Program-made: the position numbers and the translations under genes | Assembly: GCA_035610365.1 (NCBI GenBank) | Contig: CM069436.1 | Coordinates: forward strand, 2,718,937 to 2,782,936 | Direction: 5' to 3' | Length of the DNA stretch: 64,000 nucleotides | Source: Aquatica leii | Lineage: Eukaryota; Arthropoda; Insecta; Coleoptera; Lampyridae | In this document: positions 44,877 to 58,259 of the stretch, one piece after another | Layout of the letters: every line of letters begins with the position of its first letter | Position numbering within the stretch: the first letter of the stretch is position 1 | The notes under the pieces: generated by a model | Told to the model about the DNA's origin: nothing | The model's input: the letters and a program-made list of their open reading frames with translations, nothing else | Database searches by the model: none

Positions 44877-45705
44877 CAGTTTGTGGTCTTATCACAATAC
44901 CTATAGTAAAGTTTCTCAAAAATGGAAAAAATCATTAACAAAAACCTAACATGATTATAAACTTGATATCGTATTCTTTGAAACATAATAATGTAATTAA
45001 ATGTTTACTAAGCAATTATCTTACACCAAATGCTTTTTTATTTATCATCAAAACACAAATACATTCGCAAATATAATTTCCAAAACAAATATTTTAAGTA
45101 CGTTTGTTTAAAAAAAAACTTTTGAAAAACTCGAGTTAACTAATCTATTTATAAAAGTTTAGTATTTTATTCAAAATAAACTTTTTTGATCTACTTAGAT
45201 GTTTATTTTTTGTTTTGTTTTTTGCCATTATTTAATTTAATGCAAACGTTGTAACTTTGCACGTTTTATTTACTGCTTGTTTTTTAATTTGTTCTTATAT
45301 AAAGTTCAACTTTATAATTATAATTTTCACGTTAATGTAGGTACCTAAGAACACATATATTGTTTATAGAAATAACTTCATATCAACGTAATATAATTAG
45401 GGTACTAATTAAACCAAAGGAATGTACGGTATAATAATTACAAATATAAATTAGTTGTGTTTTACATAAAAAGAAACTTGGAATTGCTTTATGTATATAT
45501 TATAAATGTCAAATTCTTTCTAAAAATTGATTTCCTTATGTGAGTGTAAAAATATCACACACATTCCAAATGATTTATTTGTTGATTCCCATAATTTTTG
45601 ATTGGCACTAATCGTATTCGATCCTGACAACAAAAGTTGCGTAAAATATTTTATAAATTTTTGATATAAGCTGTTAAAAACGTATACACTTTGTAATGAA
45701 TGAAA
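44877..45705. other. Unassigned AT-rich DNA
   Basis: No coding motif or repeat recognised. Confidence 0.5.
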
Positions 45706-45999
45706 TTTTTTTCTTTAGTAATTCCGTTTATTAAGTATTGGTCATATAAATGATTAAAATTGAACCTTACGTACGTTTCGCTTTTAAGCTTATTCATAGC
45801 TTCAATAATTTTACATTTTAAAATCTGAAAATGAAATACATAATAATTATTTAAGTTAGTAAAAAGATAATATTTTCTTAAACTTAGCTACAATTTTTCA
45901 TTTTTAATAAAAACATTTTAATATTAAATTAAATAATTTAATGTGCAGTGAAGGTTATTTAAATGACAATTATTAAATAAATTTTTTACTAATGCGCGA

Positions 46000-46497
46000 A
46001 CGTTCTAAAGCTAGATAAATAAAACTATGAAATTTTAAAAATATTTTTTTTAATATAGAACTAATGAATAAAAAAAATTAAAATAAAATTTTTATCATTA
46101 TAAATTTGAGAAAGTGAAATAAGATAAAATAAAAATTAATAAAAACAAAAAGTTTTTCATTATTAAATTATAATTAAATGTTTATGCAATAATAAATTAA
46201 ATTAAGATTTTCTGTCAGTTCTATAATTTACTGCACACTTTTTTTAATTTGTATCATCTCATAAATTAGTCTCATTTTTAATTTTTTTTCCTTATGTTAG
46301 TAAGATTTTAGGTGAATTAAAGTTAAAGTTATGATTGTTTTCTATAGAATGATCAAAGAGAGCAGTTTTAGGATAATTTTGTGTTTCTTTTTTGTTTTTT
46401 AATTTTTTATTAAATTTTTATGTTGGTTTATTCTATTTTTCAAGTATTGTTTTGTTTGCCCAATATAACTATAGTTGCAACTTATGAAAATAATATA
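46000..46497 (-). pseudogene. Penelope-like GIY-YIG endonuclease, minus copy
   Basis: Reading leftwards: YIGQTKQYLKNRINQHKNL, then ALFDHSIENNHNFNFNSPKI, typical of the nuclease C-terminal half. Frameshifts and stops interrupt it. It keeps the DHSIENNHNF block that the plus copy has lost, and the plus copy keeps part of the RT that this one lacks. Confidence 0.7.
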
Positions 46498-46539
46498 AAT
46501 ATAATTTTAATAGCTTTAATCCAAGACTAAAATTCACTA

Positions 46540-47390
46540 TAAAAAAAGAAAATAATTACAAATCAATAATTTTTCTAGATATGACACTTATTAGAAATTT
46601 AAATAATAAAATTGACACAAATTGGTATAGAAAAAATGTAAAAACTAGTAGATACATAAATTTGAATTTATTTACTTTCATTAAATATAAGAAAAGTATA
46701 ATTAATAATTTAATTGACAGAGGAATCATTTTATCTTCACCTAAATTTAATTCTGAAAATATTAATATAATTAAAAATTTTGTAATCCAAAATAGCTTTC
46801 CTCAACATTTCATAAAAACTAATACTAAAAAAAAGAATAGACTTTTTAAAAATGGAAATAATATAAGCTTAAATTCAGCTAATACATCACCTACTATTAA
46901 TCTAAATTTAAAAAAAAATATTATTAATAATAATGAAGCAAAAAAAATTTGTGTCGTAACCATTTATACCTAATTTATCTTATACTTTAGAAAAAGAATT
47001 AAAAAAATACAATTTTATTATTGCTTTCAAAAATTATTCTACACTTGGAAAATTTTGTTTAAAAACCTAAAAGCCAAAACTAACATTTTTATGATTCTAA
47101 TGGTGTATATCAATTCAATTGCCTAAATTGCAATAGTAGTTATATTAAGCAAACAAAACAATGCTTGAAAAATAGAATAAACCAACATAAAAGTTTAACA
47201 AAAAATAAAAAAGAAACGCAACATTATCTACACCTAAAATCTTATATAAGGACAAAAATTTAAAAATGAGACTAATATGAGATGATAAAAATTAAAAAAA
47301 GTCCTATTGCAGTAAATTATACAACTGACATAGAAAATCTTAATTCAACTTTTTATTCTATCATTTCATAAACATTTAATTATAATTTAA
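46540..47390 (+). pseudogene. Penelope-like RT C-terminus and GIY-YIG endonuclease, plus copy
   Basis: Open frame 46581-46973 encodes WYRKNVKTSRYINLNLFTFI, NNLIDRGIILSSPKFNSENI and FVIQNSFPQHFIKTNTKK, the RT thumb/C-terminal signature of Penelope-like elements (YRKPT...RYLNFHS; LIDR...LSHPKF). It then breaks. QFNCLNCNSSYIKQTKQCLK (47113-47175) is the GIY-YIG start (GIY-YIG's YIGQT reads YIKQT), and YTTDIENLNSTFYSII ends it. The DHT/GHNF block is deleted. The RT catalytic core is not present. Confidence 0.78.
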
Positions 47391-47629
47391 TAATAAAAAA
47401 CTTTTTGTTTTTATTGATTTTTATTTTATCTTATTTCTTTTATTTTTATGGTAAATTTTTTTTAGATATTTCTTAGTTCTATAATAAATTAAAAAAAACA
47501 TTTTTAAAATTTCATAGTTTTCTTTATCTAGCTTTACAACGTTTCCGCATTAGTAAAAATTTTATTTAATAATTGTGAATTATTTAATTTAATATTGAAA
47601 TGTTTTTTATTGAAAATGAAAAATTGTAG

Positions 47630-47687
47630 GTAAGTTTAAGTAAATATTATCTATTTACTAACTTAAATAATTATTATGTATTTTCAG
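47630..47687 (+). other. Candidate 58-bp intron in Penelope-like 3' sequence
   Basis: It runs from GTAAGTTTAAG to TATTTTCAG with a perfect TACTAAC branch motif at 47656-47662. The inverted copy (about 45825-45888, minus) keeps TACTAAC and the CAG, but its donor reads CTAAGT. Penelope-like elements are known to retain introns; splicing here is inferred. Confidence 0.45.
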
Positions 47688-47806
47688 ATTTTAAAATACA
47701 ATATTATTAAACCTATGAATAAACTTAAAACCGAAACGTACGTAATGTTCAATTTTAATAATTTCTATGACCAATACTTAATAAACGTAATCACTAAAGA
47801 AAAAAT

Positions 47807-48614
47807 TTGCTGTTTTTAAAATTTCCGTTTATTACGAAGCGTAAAATATTTTATGTTTTGTCAATTTGGGAATAAAATATAATTTGCTTTAAAATTAATA
47901 TAAAATGGTTTCATTAAAAATATAAACGAAATAAATTATGTATTTCCTATTCACGTGTATGCATTTTAAGGTTTCCAGAAATGTTGAATACATAATTTTT
48001 GTACTGCCGTTATGGCAACATCAATATTCGTTTGCCTATGGCCTCGCGACGCATTGACGTTTGTTACGCTATGCTTCACTTTCGACGCTATTGTGTAACG
48101 TTTACTTTTTCTATAATAAGTAATTGCAATCGCTCTAAAGTTTGAACATTTCCGGAATTTCGTATTTATCACTACCATGCAGTTAAGCTAATTGGATGTG
48201 CCCGATGAGATCTTGTATTTATACTATATCTGTGGTTATCTCGCTTTCCTGCCGTTGTAATTAGTTGTGAGAGCAATTTTTTCTAGCAAGATCGTTTTGG
48301 AGTAAGTTAAGAAATTATTGTTTTATTTCAAGATAGCTATTCTTTTTTACTAGTAGTATACCAGCGCACGTGTTTCACGCACGGCTTTTATGATCTCGGT
48401 TTTGATCTAGAAGAATCCAAATGCGGATAATGCAATCAACGTCCACTAGGGATCATACGATTTGAGATTTGCTGCTGGGATTTCAATGCATGAAACCACA
48501 TCGACACCAACGCAAATACGTGGATAGATTAAACAAAAAATTTCTTTAGAAGCCTATTAAAGCAATGGCAAACGTTGATTTGCTGAAGTATTAGTTACTA
48601 TACTTTTTTTCCAG
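47807..48614. other. Unassigned DNA
   Basis: A 70-codon minus frame at 47966-48178 has no recognisable domain. No repeat was identified. It ends at the acceptor-like TTTTTTTCCAG before 48615. Confidence 0.45.
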
Positions 48615-48662
48615 CGGATCCTGTTGGTAACAACCACGTCAGCACAGCTAGCTGAGACGTCG
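48615..48662 (+). CDS. Candidate small exon 1 of an unidentified gene
   Basis: 48 bases between a strong acceptor (pyrimidine run then CCAG) and a donor (GTGAGTAT). Only one of three frames is open, phase 0, giving RILLVTTTSAQLAETS. It is followed 1.1 kb downstream by another segment with the same phase (49757-49810). The surroundings lack transposon protein motifs, so this could be host. Both could be chance splice-like matches; I do not recognise the peptide. Confidence 0.25.
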
Positions 48663-49756
48663 GTGAGTATACGTAGCTAGAAATGATATAAAATATAAAC
48701 AGAAAAAAGAAAAAAAATAGTCGCCACTCCGTGCGTACCTGTAGAATCCTTAGTTCGGAAACACCGAAGGTACTTATGAACCCACTGTCAAAGAAATTAG
48801 AAGAAAAGCAAACAACCATCCACGACAGAACGTAAGAAATTAGGTGTATGTATTTTACAATCGATAGTAAAACAAATTCGGTAAATATTAAACACAATTA
48901 ATTAAGGACACGGTCACATAAGGTGAATAAATTATTGTATACTACTACTTTTCAAAAAGATTTAGTAATTTTTAATCATAAGCAATCAATAACAGTGCAG
49001 AGTGCAATGCTGCAATCGTCGACTGAAATTTGCCATACTGGCCATGAATACGACTAATATTTAAGGATGCGTAAACTAAAATACTCAATAGCAACACCAA
49101 CTGAAAGCTGTTTCAATATACTCGAGTGGAAAAAAATTAATGATCTTAGATATAATAAAAATAGCCGAAGGCTTAAAAAATTGAATTTAAAGACATGCAA
49201 ATGCGTACGTAATTCAAGTTATAAAATTAGACACAATTAATTACGCTGAAGATAAGTACACTATATCAAAAAGAAATTTTTCTAATTAGCGACAGCTGGT
49301 CGAAGTCAAGGTCCCCTTTTTGCAGCAACTACTTAAGTCATACACCCAAACTATTTATATTGGATTGAAATTGATCCACAAAGAGTTAGATAGGTGTGAA
49401 ATAGAGCATGTTTCCATTTTTCATAAATATAGTTGTAGGAAACAACTCCAAGCCTACCTTGCAGCACGCGAATTTTTAAGCAGCAAAAAACCGGTCTAAC
49501 AAATTCCAAACAAAAAAATCTCCATTTGTAAGCCAATTCGGATTGAGCCAACCAAAAGAAAAATGGAACGGGAACTGGTATACGACGATGTATACCCAAC
49601 CAAATATCAAATTATACAGCCAATGATGCGCTCGCTAGCGGTGCCGTATCAAGAAACTTGTAGAAATACGAATCGTGCAAACTTAATGACTAACGACGCG
49701 TAACACAATGTTTTTTACTTCATATATTTGTGTGTAACTTATTATTCAAATTTTAG

Positions 49757-49810
49757 ATTCAAATATTGGCCGAACCTGATTCGCTAGATCTATTAGACAA
49801 GATTCTTTAT
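49757..49810 (+). CDS. Candidate small exon 2 of an unidentified gene
   Basis: 54 bases after AAATTTTAG and before GTAAGT. Only phase 0 is open: IQILAEPDSLDLLDKILY. The peptide is acidic and leucine-rich, which is unusual for AT-rich chance frames. A possible continuation is 51720-51743 (acceptor TACTTTCAG, then SSLEFSL and a stop) in the same phase. No family is recognised. Confidence 0.3.
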
Positions 49811-52800
49811 GTAAGTACAAAATTTTCTCTTATTCGCTTTTAGTTGCATCTAAAGCGATACTTTGTTTATACGAAATCAATAAGCTGTACCACAAATATG
49901 TAAATGTTTGATTACGTAACCAATTTTAATGTAATATATGTATCAATTAACTTTTTCTCTATGCTACTGTGTTGCTGCCTCAACTTCTAGTCGTAGACTA
50001 GTATTTATTGCTAGAGTTTCGTAAAATTTTAGGGATTTGTTTTTGACTATACTCTAAACTTCTTTCTTTCCTTTACCTCTTCTTGGTTTGTTCTGGATTA
50101 TCGTTCGGTAATGCTTACATAATTGCGTTACTTTGGTTCTTGGAAGTATCATTCCATTTCATGAGTCTTTTGGGCACATCCGATTGAGTTGGGATCGGGT
50201 TTTAGGGTTTTATCTTTGGCGTATGCTTAAATTTCTGTTCTTCTTTTTAGCTAGTGCCTATTTTTATGTTACTGGGGAGATTAGACTGCTTAAATGCTCG
50301 ACAAAACTTTTTAAATCTTGGATCACCTAATTGTTTTATTGCATTCAAATGTAAAACCAATTGATGCTTGTAGAAAGATTTCGCCGAGGTATGATGCACA
50401 TTTACGTTTTGCATTTAGATTTAATTTTTTTACGTCATTTCTAGAATTTATGACTGTATCCTTCAATCATGTTTGACTCATTTTTAAATTTCTTGGCAGA
50501 TCAAATCTTTCATGTTCTTTGGGGATTATCGTCGTCGTCAACACTTTTAGTAAACTGGTGGGAATTGTCGAATTAGTCACCCAAAATAAACAGTTTATTT
50601 TTATAATGGAGAAGATAATAGAAACTCGCTTATAAAATTATACCAATACACCTATACATAATGCAAAATTTCACTACAAAGTCTAGCGCAGGTCTCAACT
50701 GATTAGCCACATTTGTGATAACAGTGCAATATATTTGTGTATTTACTTTTTAGTTTTTAGGAATGGTTGTACCTTACTTTGTTTTTTATCACATTTTGTT
50801 GTCTGTCGTATGAACTGCCTTTTGATATCACAAATATACCAAATATTAACGTTCAATTTATTCAAGCTCGGAGCTTGATTTGCATTCATTTTATATCAAG
50901 TTTATATGTTAAAGTTCAATTTTAAAATCATTATTTTTGTATATTTGCATTATTGTACAGTGTGTTGCCCAACTCGAAAGTTCAGTATATTCTCTAGAAT
51001 TTGATTTATTTGCTATGTGTCGTTAGTAATAACGTCAAACAATGTTAGTATTTTGACTAGATTTTTACTATTGGACTGACTATACGATTCAGCTTTTCGT
51101 GTCAACATTCGCCGGATTTTCATTACCCGGTTGACGTTTGTTGTAAGTAGATTGAGTTTTGTAGAAACCTTGTACATTTAATCGTAGGTGATTTTTTTTT
51201 ACTTAATTTCACATTGTCGTCATTATTACGCGTTTAGTGTTTTGAATGAAACAAAAATCCTCTATTTGTATTAAAAGAATTAAATCAATCTTCTTTGTAC
51301 TTAATTCGTCACAGATAAAAAAACAGACGCCATTTTGTTTTTGCTGATTTAAAATCCTTTACAGCAAATTTAACGGAAGTGCAAGGTCATTTATTCAAAT
51401 TCAACTACTTAGGGTAAAAGTGTTAATCCCCTTGCAATCATATGTCTCGTACCTAGTAGACCGGTATAATTACTGTGAGATTGATGACCTCTAATTAGTT
51501 TTCGAACAACTGTGGCTACTTATTAGGTGTCGTTTTCGATGTGGTTTAGTTGTACTACGCTTCAACTTTATTAATTTGTATTCTGGGTTACGTATTTATC
51601 TATATTTCTATTGTCTACTAAGCCTTAAAAATTCTTAATTATGTTATGTCCTTTTATTTGTATTAAATCCTCGGCTATTTTTAGTATAACTTCAAACCAT
51701 AATTAATATTTTACTTTCAGTCGAGTCTAGAGTTCAGTCTTTAGCTTATTTAAAACTTGTGTAATTTTGTGTACGTTGACTTCCGATAAAATATCCATAC
51801 TTATTTTAGCAAATGTAAGTCGGCGATTGTAAGCTTACACTCATCAAAAGTTCAAAAGTATTATTACTGAAGTAGCTTGATTACTAGCTACCTAAAACAA
51901 GAAACTTTAGGTCTAGGGTAAGTCTTATGTTATTATACTAATTTTAACGTTGGTGTTTATAAACCAAGAACTATGCTGATACGCTCGGAGCGGCGCCTAT
52001 TATTATTCATCTTGATATGGTATAGCATTCTCAATCACGCCCACTCCCCGACATCTTATCTAGCCGTAGTGATGTGGTTATTATCAACAGAACCTCCTGA
52101 GATTTACGGTTGGTAACATGTTGATTTCTTATTACGGTGATATTTCACTTACGAATATTGTTATCTTATATGTGTTCTACTAGTATTTCTTCAGTTAAGT
52201 ACAAGTATGAACAAGCGCCTGTAGTTAAATACTCTTGTTTTAGCAATTTTTTTAATCGATTATAATCTGCACATTAAAGATTTGTGCTAATTACTTAATC
52301 CACGCCACTCTCCAATATCAGAGCTGCCGTTGCCTTTACTTTATTATCGGTTAAGTACTTTGGGTAATTAAAGCACTTTAAATATAGTACTTTTATACAA
52401 TTTTTTTTACTAACTTGATTACCTCTACCTCTGTCCACTTTTCGATGAAGAAACATAAATTACCATTAAATTTTATTGTTGCCGTTACGTATTCGTTTAA
52501 ACTGTTTAAATAAGACCAAAACAATGTTAACGTTTATTTAATTGCACAACTTTTTTATGTCGACGTATGTATAATTTCTAGCGTTTTGTGAGCGATGAAA
52601 TGTTATCGTTATCGATATTATACGACTGCGATAAAAATTTATTAAAAAAAATTAATGTTTAGAATTTTTTTTAAACAACGTTTCCAGCTGAATTGTAGTT
52701 TATTCTGTCGTGTAAGATTACTTTTCATAATTTTTAACGTATACATTGCAAATTATTTAAAACAAAATTTTAGGAATTTTAATTAACTACTTGTATTCAC

Positions 52801-54783
52801 ACTGATCGAAACTTTGCATTTCTACCTAAATTTCCGTCTTTTACAATTAAGAATATCTACCTACACAGTTTTTGAGCATTGTTTATTAAAAATTACAATT
52901 GAATTCCGAATTTATAACAGAAACAGAATACAACATAACGCACAAAATAATATGGCAAAAACGCTATATCATCGTTCATAATTACACATTATTTAATTAG
53001 TTTTGACATTTAAAACGTTTTAATTCACATTTGTATTCTCTGATGAATACAACAAAACTAATTAGTTTCGTATATTATTTTCCAATAAGTTTGGTTTATT
53101 GTTTGACAACGAGAATTCCAAAAGTTTTTTTAATATTCCACACGCGTCGCTTTTGTAAGTTGAAACAGTATTCGATTGATTGTTTACGCGAATACTACAA
53201 AAAATAAACTGATCATTTGAAAGTCTACGATAAAATTCTACTTGTTTTTAACGATATTCTTATCTGTAACTACATTTACTATGCTTGCACGATAGCATGT
53301 TAATAAAAACGTTATTGCCCTATAACAAGATTATTATTAACGTTGAGTTGAGACATTTTAAATGTCTTAGAAAAATGTAACCATCAGTAAACAAATTTTT
53401 GTTCAATTTTGTTGCCTTATCGAGTGTAGAAAATAAAACAAATGCCAAAAAGCTAGCAATAGATGAAAAACAAACGTGAGAAATAAGTTTACCGAAGAGT
53501 TTATTAAAAGATATAAAAAGACGCGTTTCTTTAGATTTCAAATTCAACATTCATTAAAACAATGTTAAAGTTTATATTAAAAAGAAAATTAAACTTGTAT
53601 TGGAAGCAAGTTGAATAGTACGATTTTTTTTAGTTACTGAGTAAAGATATTGTTAACTTCCATCTGTGAAACATCACAAATAAAGTTTGCAGAATATGAA
53701 AAATTTATTTAGTACAATTTAATGAATTTTATGACTTAAAAACAAAAAAAAATCGTAATAGACGTAGCACAAAAAATTGCACCAAATAACTACAAAAAAA
53801 AAAGATCAAAAAAAGGTCAAATAAACCACCTCTTGAATAACAAAAAAACTAATTTTATTCGGGTTTTTGCATTAAAATTTATATTTTGTAGATCTTTAAT
53901 ATTTATGGTGACTTAAAGTGAAAAACTTACCAAATAAAAATAGCAAATTTTCTTATCAATCCAAAATATTCTGAAACAAAAATTGCCGTATTAAATAAAA
54001 GCCAACGTTTAAAATTTAAGTAAAACATAAAGAAAAAATTAAAAACTTAGTAAACAATCGAAAGTTTAAAAACGAATTATCATTTATTTTAATAAATATA
54101 TCAAAGCTTATTTTAGAAAAACTATAAAAGAAAAGTTGACGACTAAAAAAAGTGAAGAAAATGACTGCAATTTTTTTCAATTGAGAAAAATTTATTTTGT
54201 AGAAAAAGATTAAAAAATAAAAATTTCATCAAAGTGAATACAACTGAGAAATCGTTTATTACATTTTCTTTTAATAAATCAAAGCGAATTTTAGAAATTT
54301 TAAAATAAAAAGTAAAGCAAAAAAATAGGCAATTTGGAAATTTTAGGAAAACAATAAAAGTAAAAACATGTAATTTGTATTTTAATTTTAAATTTGAAAA
54401 AAAAAGATTTAATAAAAATAAACGTTGAAAATTTTGGGTCAAAACTGAATACTTTCAAGAACCAAAAGAAAAAAACTGAAGTAGCATTATTGTAGAAAAT
54501 TCTCTAATAAAAATTACAGAAAGAAAGAAAAAACGCAAGATTTTGATAAAAAATAATCTTTTCGACTTTTTACTTTTGTTTTGATTGTTGAGTGTTATCA
54601 TTGATTATATACAGTGTTATCCAATATGTTAATTTTGATTCCGTTTCATTAACCAAAATCATAAAGTTGTTGGAACTAAATTAATTTTTTCTATTATTTT
54701 TTCCCAAAAGTTTAAAGTTGATAAAATAAAATTGCATTTTGTCTGTTTTTCTTATCTCTTCATTTAAGATTTCCTCGACCTAT
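49811..54783. other. Long unassigned AT-rich stretch
   Basis: No transposon protein motif. Frames at 53320-53550 and 54143-54442 are Phe/Lys/Asn-rich and look like composition artefacts. 53600-54600 is extremely A/T-rich. It may be intron or intergenic DNA. Confidence 0.45.
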
Positions 54784-55332
54784 TAGCCCAGTCATTATAG
54801 TTAGAATTTCGGCTAAACCTGGAAGTAAATAGTACAAAGGTGAAAATTGGCAGAGATATAGTTTACATGATCCTTTCCAACATACCAAAGTTCACCATCA
54901 ATCCTCCGCGTGCGTTAGCCGCCATATTACAAAATGGCGGACAAAAAAGCTTATTTGTTAATTATCTCGCTTATAAGCGCTCCAACGGTAAATTTTCAAT
55001 TAACATAAATTAAAGATCTTTAAAATCTCTACAAAAAATGTCATATACTATTTTATCGTAGGACTAGTAGTTTTCTCGCAACATTAAGACCTGGAATCAC
55101 ATGGATAGAAAATGAAACTAGATATACTCAGGATCCTGAAAACAGATATTTTTATTCCTTAATTTAACATTATTATGGTTATGATACATAAAAAAATCAA
55201 CTAGATATGACTCAAAGCTGTTATGGTATGACGTATTATATTAGGTAAATGTAAACCTGTGTTCCTTCCATCTTGTGGTTACGATAAGGAAACTAAACTG
55301 CAAAGTAGGCAACATTAAAATGATCTAACACT
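54784..55332 (+). repeat. Left inverted repeat of the Academ-like element
   Basis: Pairs with 60030-60531 reversed. Landmarks: AAGTAAATAGTACAAAG, TCGCTTATAAGCGCT, GGACTAGTAGTTTTCTCGCA, GGATCCTGAAAACAGATATT. Confidence 0.88.
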
Positions 55333-55879
55333 AAAAATGAAACTAGAGATACACAGGTCATTAAATTAAATATTTACAAAATTTATTAAAATACAAACAT
55401 CTTTGCGTAAAACGGGTAGTGCAAGCGAATTGGTCACTACAGATCTTAGTCATCCGTGCAGGTGTTTTATTGTTTCAAAAAGCTTTAAAATCACTGTACG
55501 TTTAGTTTGAATAATTATATTAATAAGTACCTAGCTACTTAACTATTGTTCTGTGTATAACCATTTGTTTATAAAACTATTGACATTAAAAGTGTGTTTT
55601 GTATCTTATATTTGTGAAATTTATAATGATGTAAAAAAAATCCAATACAAAGTGCTCGAATAAAACGAAATATATAGCACCAGCAATTGGTAAGTACATA
55701 GATAGTATAAGTTCTCTCCATTGGCTTATAACGTCGTAAAACTTGGTCTGGCAACTGTGAGCAAAGACAAGATGGTTTATCAAAAAAACTGGAAGGTGTT
55801 CAACAGATCAAACTCCATTCAATTTGCCGTAAAACATATATTGGTAAAACTAATATCCAGGCTTCTGCTAAAAAGGTGC

Positions 55880-58259
55880 AACCGATTCCGGAGACTGAAA
55901 AGAAAGAACCTCAATCCCGCACTAGAGCTGCTTCGGATGGGAACGGATTTGATTTCAAAACCCACTGTATGTTTTGCGGATTGGAAGCAAAAAAAATGTT
56001 GAAAACAAAAAAGCTTTAAAATACAGAAATACTGTTCATCACGTCGAAACAATCCCCTTTAAAACAACTTTTGTTGCTCATGCTTTAAAAAGAGACAATT
56101 TATTAGGACGGACTGTATTGGCACGTATTAACAACGTAGGTGATTTAGTAGCGGCGGAGGCAAGATACCATCAAAATTGTCAGTTGGAACTTAGTAAGGA
56201 ACCTGCAACAACTAGGCACCGTGGAAAAATTGAAGATTCCATGCTAACAGCAGCATTTGACAGTCTTTGCCAGTTCATGGAAAATAGCGAAGAATTCTAT
56301 TACCGATTTGGCAAGTCGGTTCCAAAGTTATCTTAAGAATCAACACGAAGGATACAGTTGTAAATGGCTAAAATTGAAACTTCAGTAGCGCTATGGCGAT
56401 AACATTGTTATAACTGAAAAGTCAGGTCAAAACGCAGTAGCCAGTTTTAAGGATTCGGCTCACAAAATTCTGCATAACTCATACCGAAAAGAAAGAAGAT
56501 AAATACGAGGAAAGACGTCAAATAGTCAAAATTTCTGCAGAAATAATAAGAGAGGACATAAGAATTCTGGTAAACAACATGGACGAATATTCTCCTGTCC
56601 ATCACTTATCTGTTGAAAGTCTCAGATCTACAATACCGGATTCTCTAAGATGTTTCTTTGGCGTAATACTCCAATCAAAGATCGACTCGGAAGGTTTGGA
56701 GTTGAAGCGAGCTGCCCTCGAACAAGCAGTGATGTCCGGTTGCAGGCCTCGATCTTTTCTTTCGCCCCTGCTGCTTGGTGTTGGCCTTTACGCGCATAGA
56801 CGTTTCGCTTCAAAGCCTAATATTGGAAAACTCTTTGATAGCAAGAAATAAACAAAGTGACGACACAGACAAATTTACACAATTCGTGTTTGACAATGCT
56901 GACTATAACGTCAAAACGATTGATGGCTTAAACAGTTTTCATTGCATGGGTAGCATTAAGTGCACAACACCACCTGCAGATATAGAAAAAGTCATATGCG
57001 CTGTTCCAAGGATAATAAAAGATCTAAAGGCAGACAACATTGCTGCCTATGGTGACTTTCCAGTTGTATGGTATAGGGCGCCTGCAAAAGCTGGATTAGT
57101 TAAAATTACAATGCGCGATGTGTCTGCTGTTCACAAATTACCTATCCGTTCTAAATTCAGCCATAAATTTCTTTTGTTGAACCGCCTATGGTTAGTCTGT
57201 CACAGCTTAAGAAATCTTGGTACTCCCTCGTGGAACGGATTTATGCAAACAGGTTTCGACAAATGCACACCTTACCATATTACTAGCGTAGAACCGTTGC
57301 CTTTCATAAAGTTAGATCCTTCCAATATGAGCACCATTTAAACTGCACTTAAGTTTGCAGCTTCTCAGTGCCTAAAGCAAAACCAGAAGCATTGCTTTGT
57401 AACATTCGATCAGCCTCTATATCTTAAAGCATCTGATATCGTCGCTAGCAACATTAGTGGAGATTTGACGAATGTTGTAGTAAGATTAGGCGGCTTTCAC
57501 CTATTAATGTCCTATATCGGTTCAATCGGATACATCATGGGCGGAAGTGGGTTAGAAGATGTGTGGTTTTTAGTATATGCCAAAGCGGCAATTAGCCACA
57601 TGATGACTGGCCACGCTTATAGTCGATCTGTTAAGGCACATTTTCTCACACAATTGGTTATTGGAGTAATGTTAATGCAACAGACAGACCTCGAGGAAAC
57701 TACAAAGAAAGAGATCAGTAATCTGCAAACAGATTTTATGGATAATTTCTGCTTGCCAGAATACCTTGTGACCAACGATACACTGATCTGAGTTTCAGAA
57801 CGTTTTGAAGAACGATGTGAAGTAGTTGCCAGTACAAGTCGCACAGCAAAGCTTTGGGTAGAATATTACCGGTTGGTAGCACTAATGCAATTATATATAA
57901 GAGCGGAGAGGTCAAGAGATTGGATACTGCATTTGGAATGTATATGAAGCATGTTGCCGTTTTTTCATGCTGCAGGACACCTGCAATACGCAAAGTGTGC
58001 CCACCTGTATTTGCAGGAAATGGAAAACTTAGAAAATAGAATGTCTGCAGAGGAATTTTATAAGTTTTGCAACCTGAGCTATTTTACTATTTGTCGCACT
58101 CATAAGTTTTGGTCAGGCACGTGGACGGATATGGTAATTGAACAAAACCTCATGCGATCTTTTAAGACCTAAGGTCTCACCCATGGCCGAGGAATAACGA
58201 ATAGCACTCTTGCTCGCTGGATTTTAGGACAGCAAGCATGCACGAGAGTTTGTAATGCA
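55880..58259 (+). pseudogene. Academ-like transposase, N-terminal and central part, broken
   Basis: Begins near FDFKTHCMFCGLEAKK (55950-56000), a zinc site completed by AAEARYHQNCQLEL (56155). Then follow SLRSTIPDSLRCFFG, PRSFLSPLLLGVGLY, FVFDNADYNVKTIDGLNSFH, VTFDQPLYLKASDI, VVRLGGFHLLMSYIGSIGYI, SHMMTGHAYSRSVKAHFLT, AKLWVEYYRLVALMQLYIRA, and FWSGTWTDMVIEQNLMRSFK. The DNAD and TFDQP sites may be catalytic. From 56860 to the end the pieces share one frame, interrupted by stops near 57341, 57791, 57942 and 58172; upstream there is a frameshift near 56800. This matches a widespread uncharacterised arthropod/cnidarian family I recognise by motif order. Confidence 0.75.

Larger units (their letters stand above)
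45706..47806. mobile_element. Two Penelope-like fragments head to head (large inverted repeat)
   Basis: The left arm (about 45706-46497, minus copy) and right arm (about 47123-47806, plus copy) are inverted homologues over roughly 700-800 bp. Both hold the GIY-YIG part followed outward by the same 3' sequence, with ACGTACGTTTCG near 45770 and its reverse near 47735. The unique centre (46540-47120) is the RT C-terminal part of the plus copy. Inverted and tandem arrangements are known for Penelope elements. Limits are by eye. Confidence 0.75.

Noticed and set aside
53320-54442. Open frames rich in Phe, Lys and Asn
   Set aside because: They track extreme A/T composition and show no domain; most likely chance.
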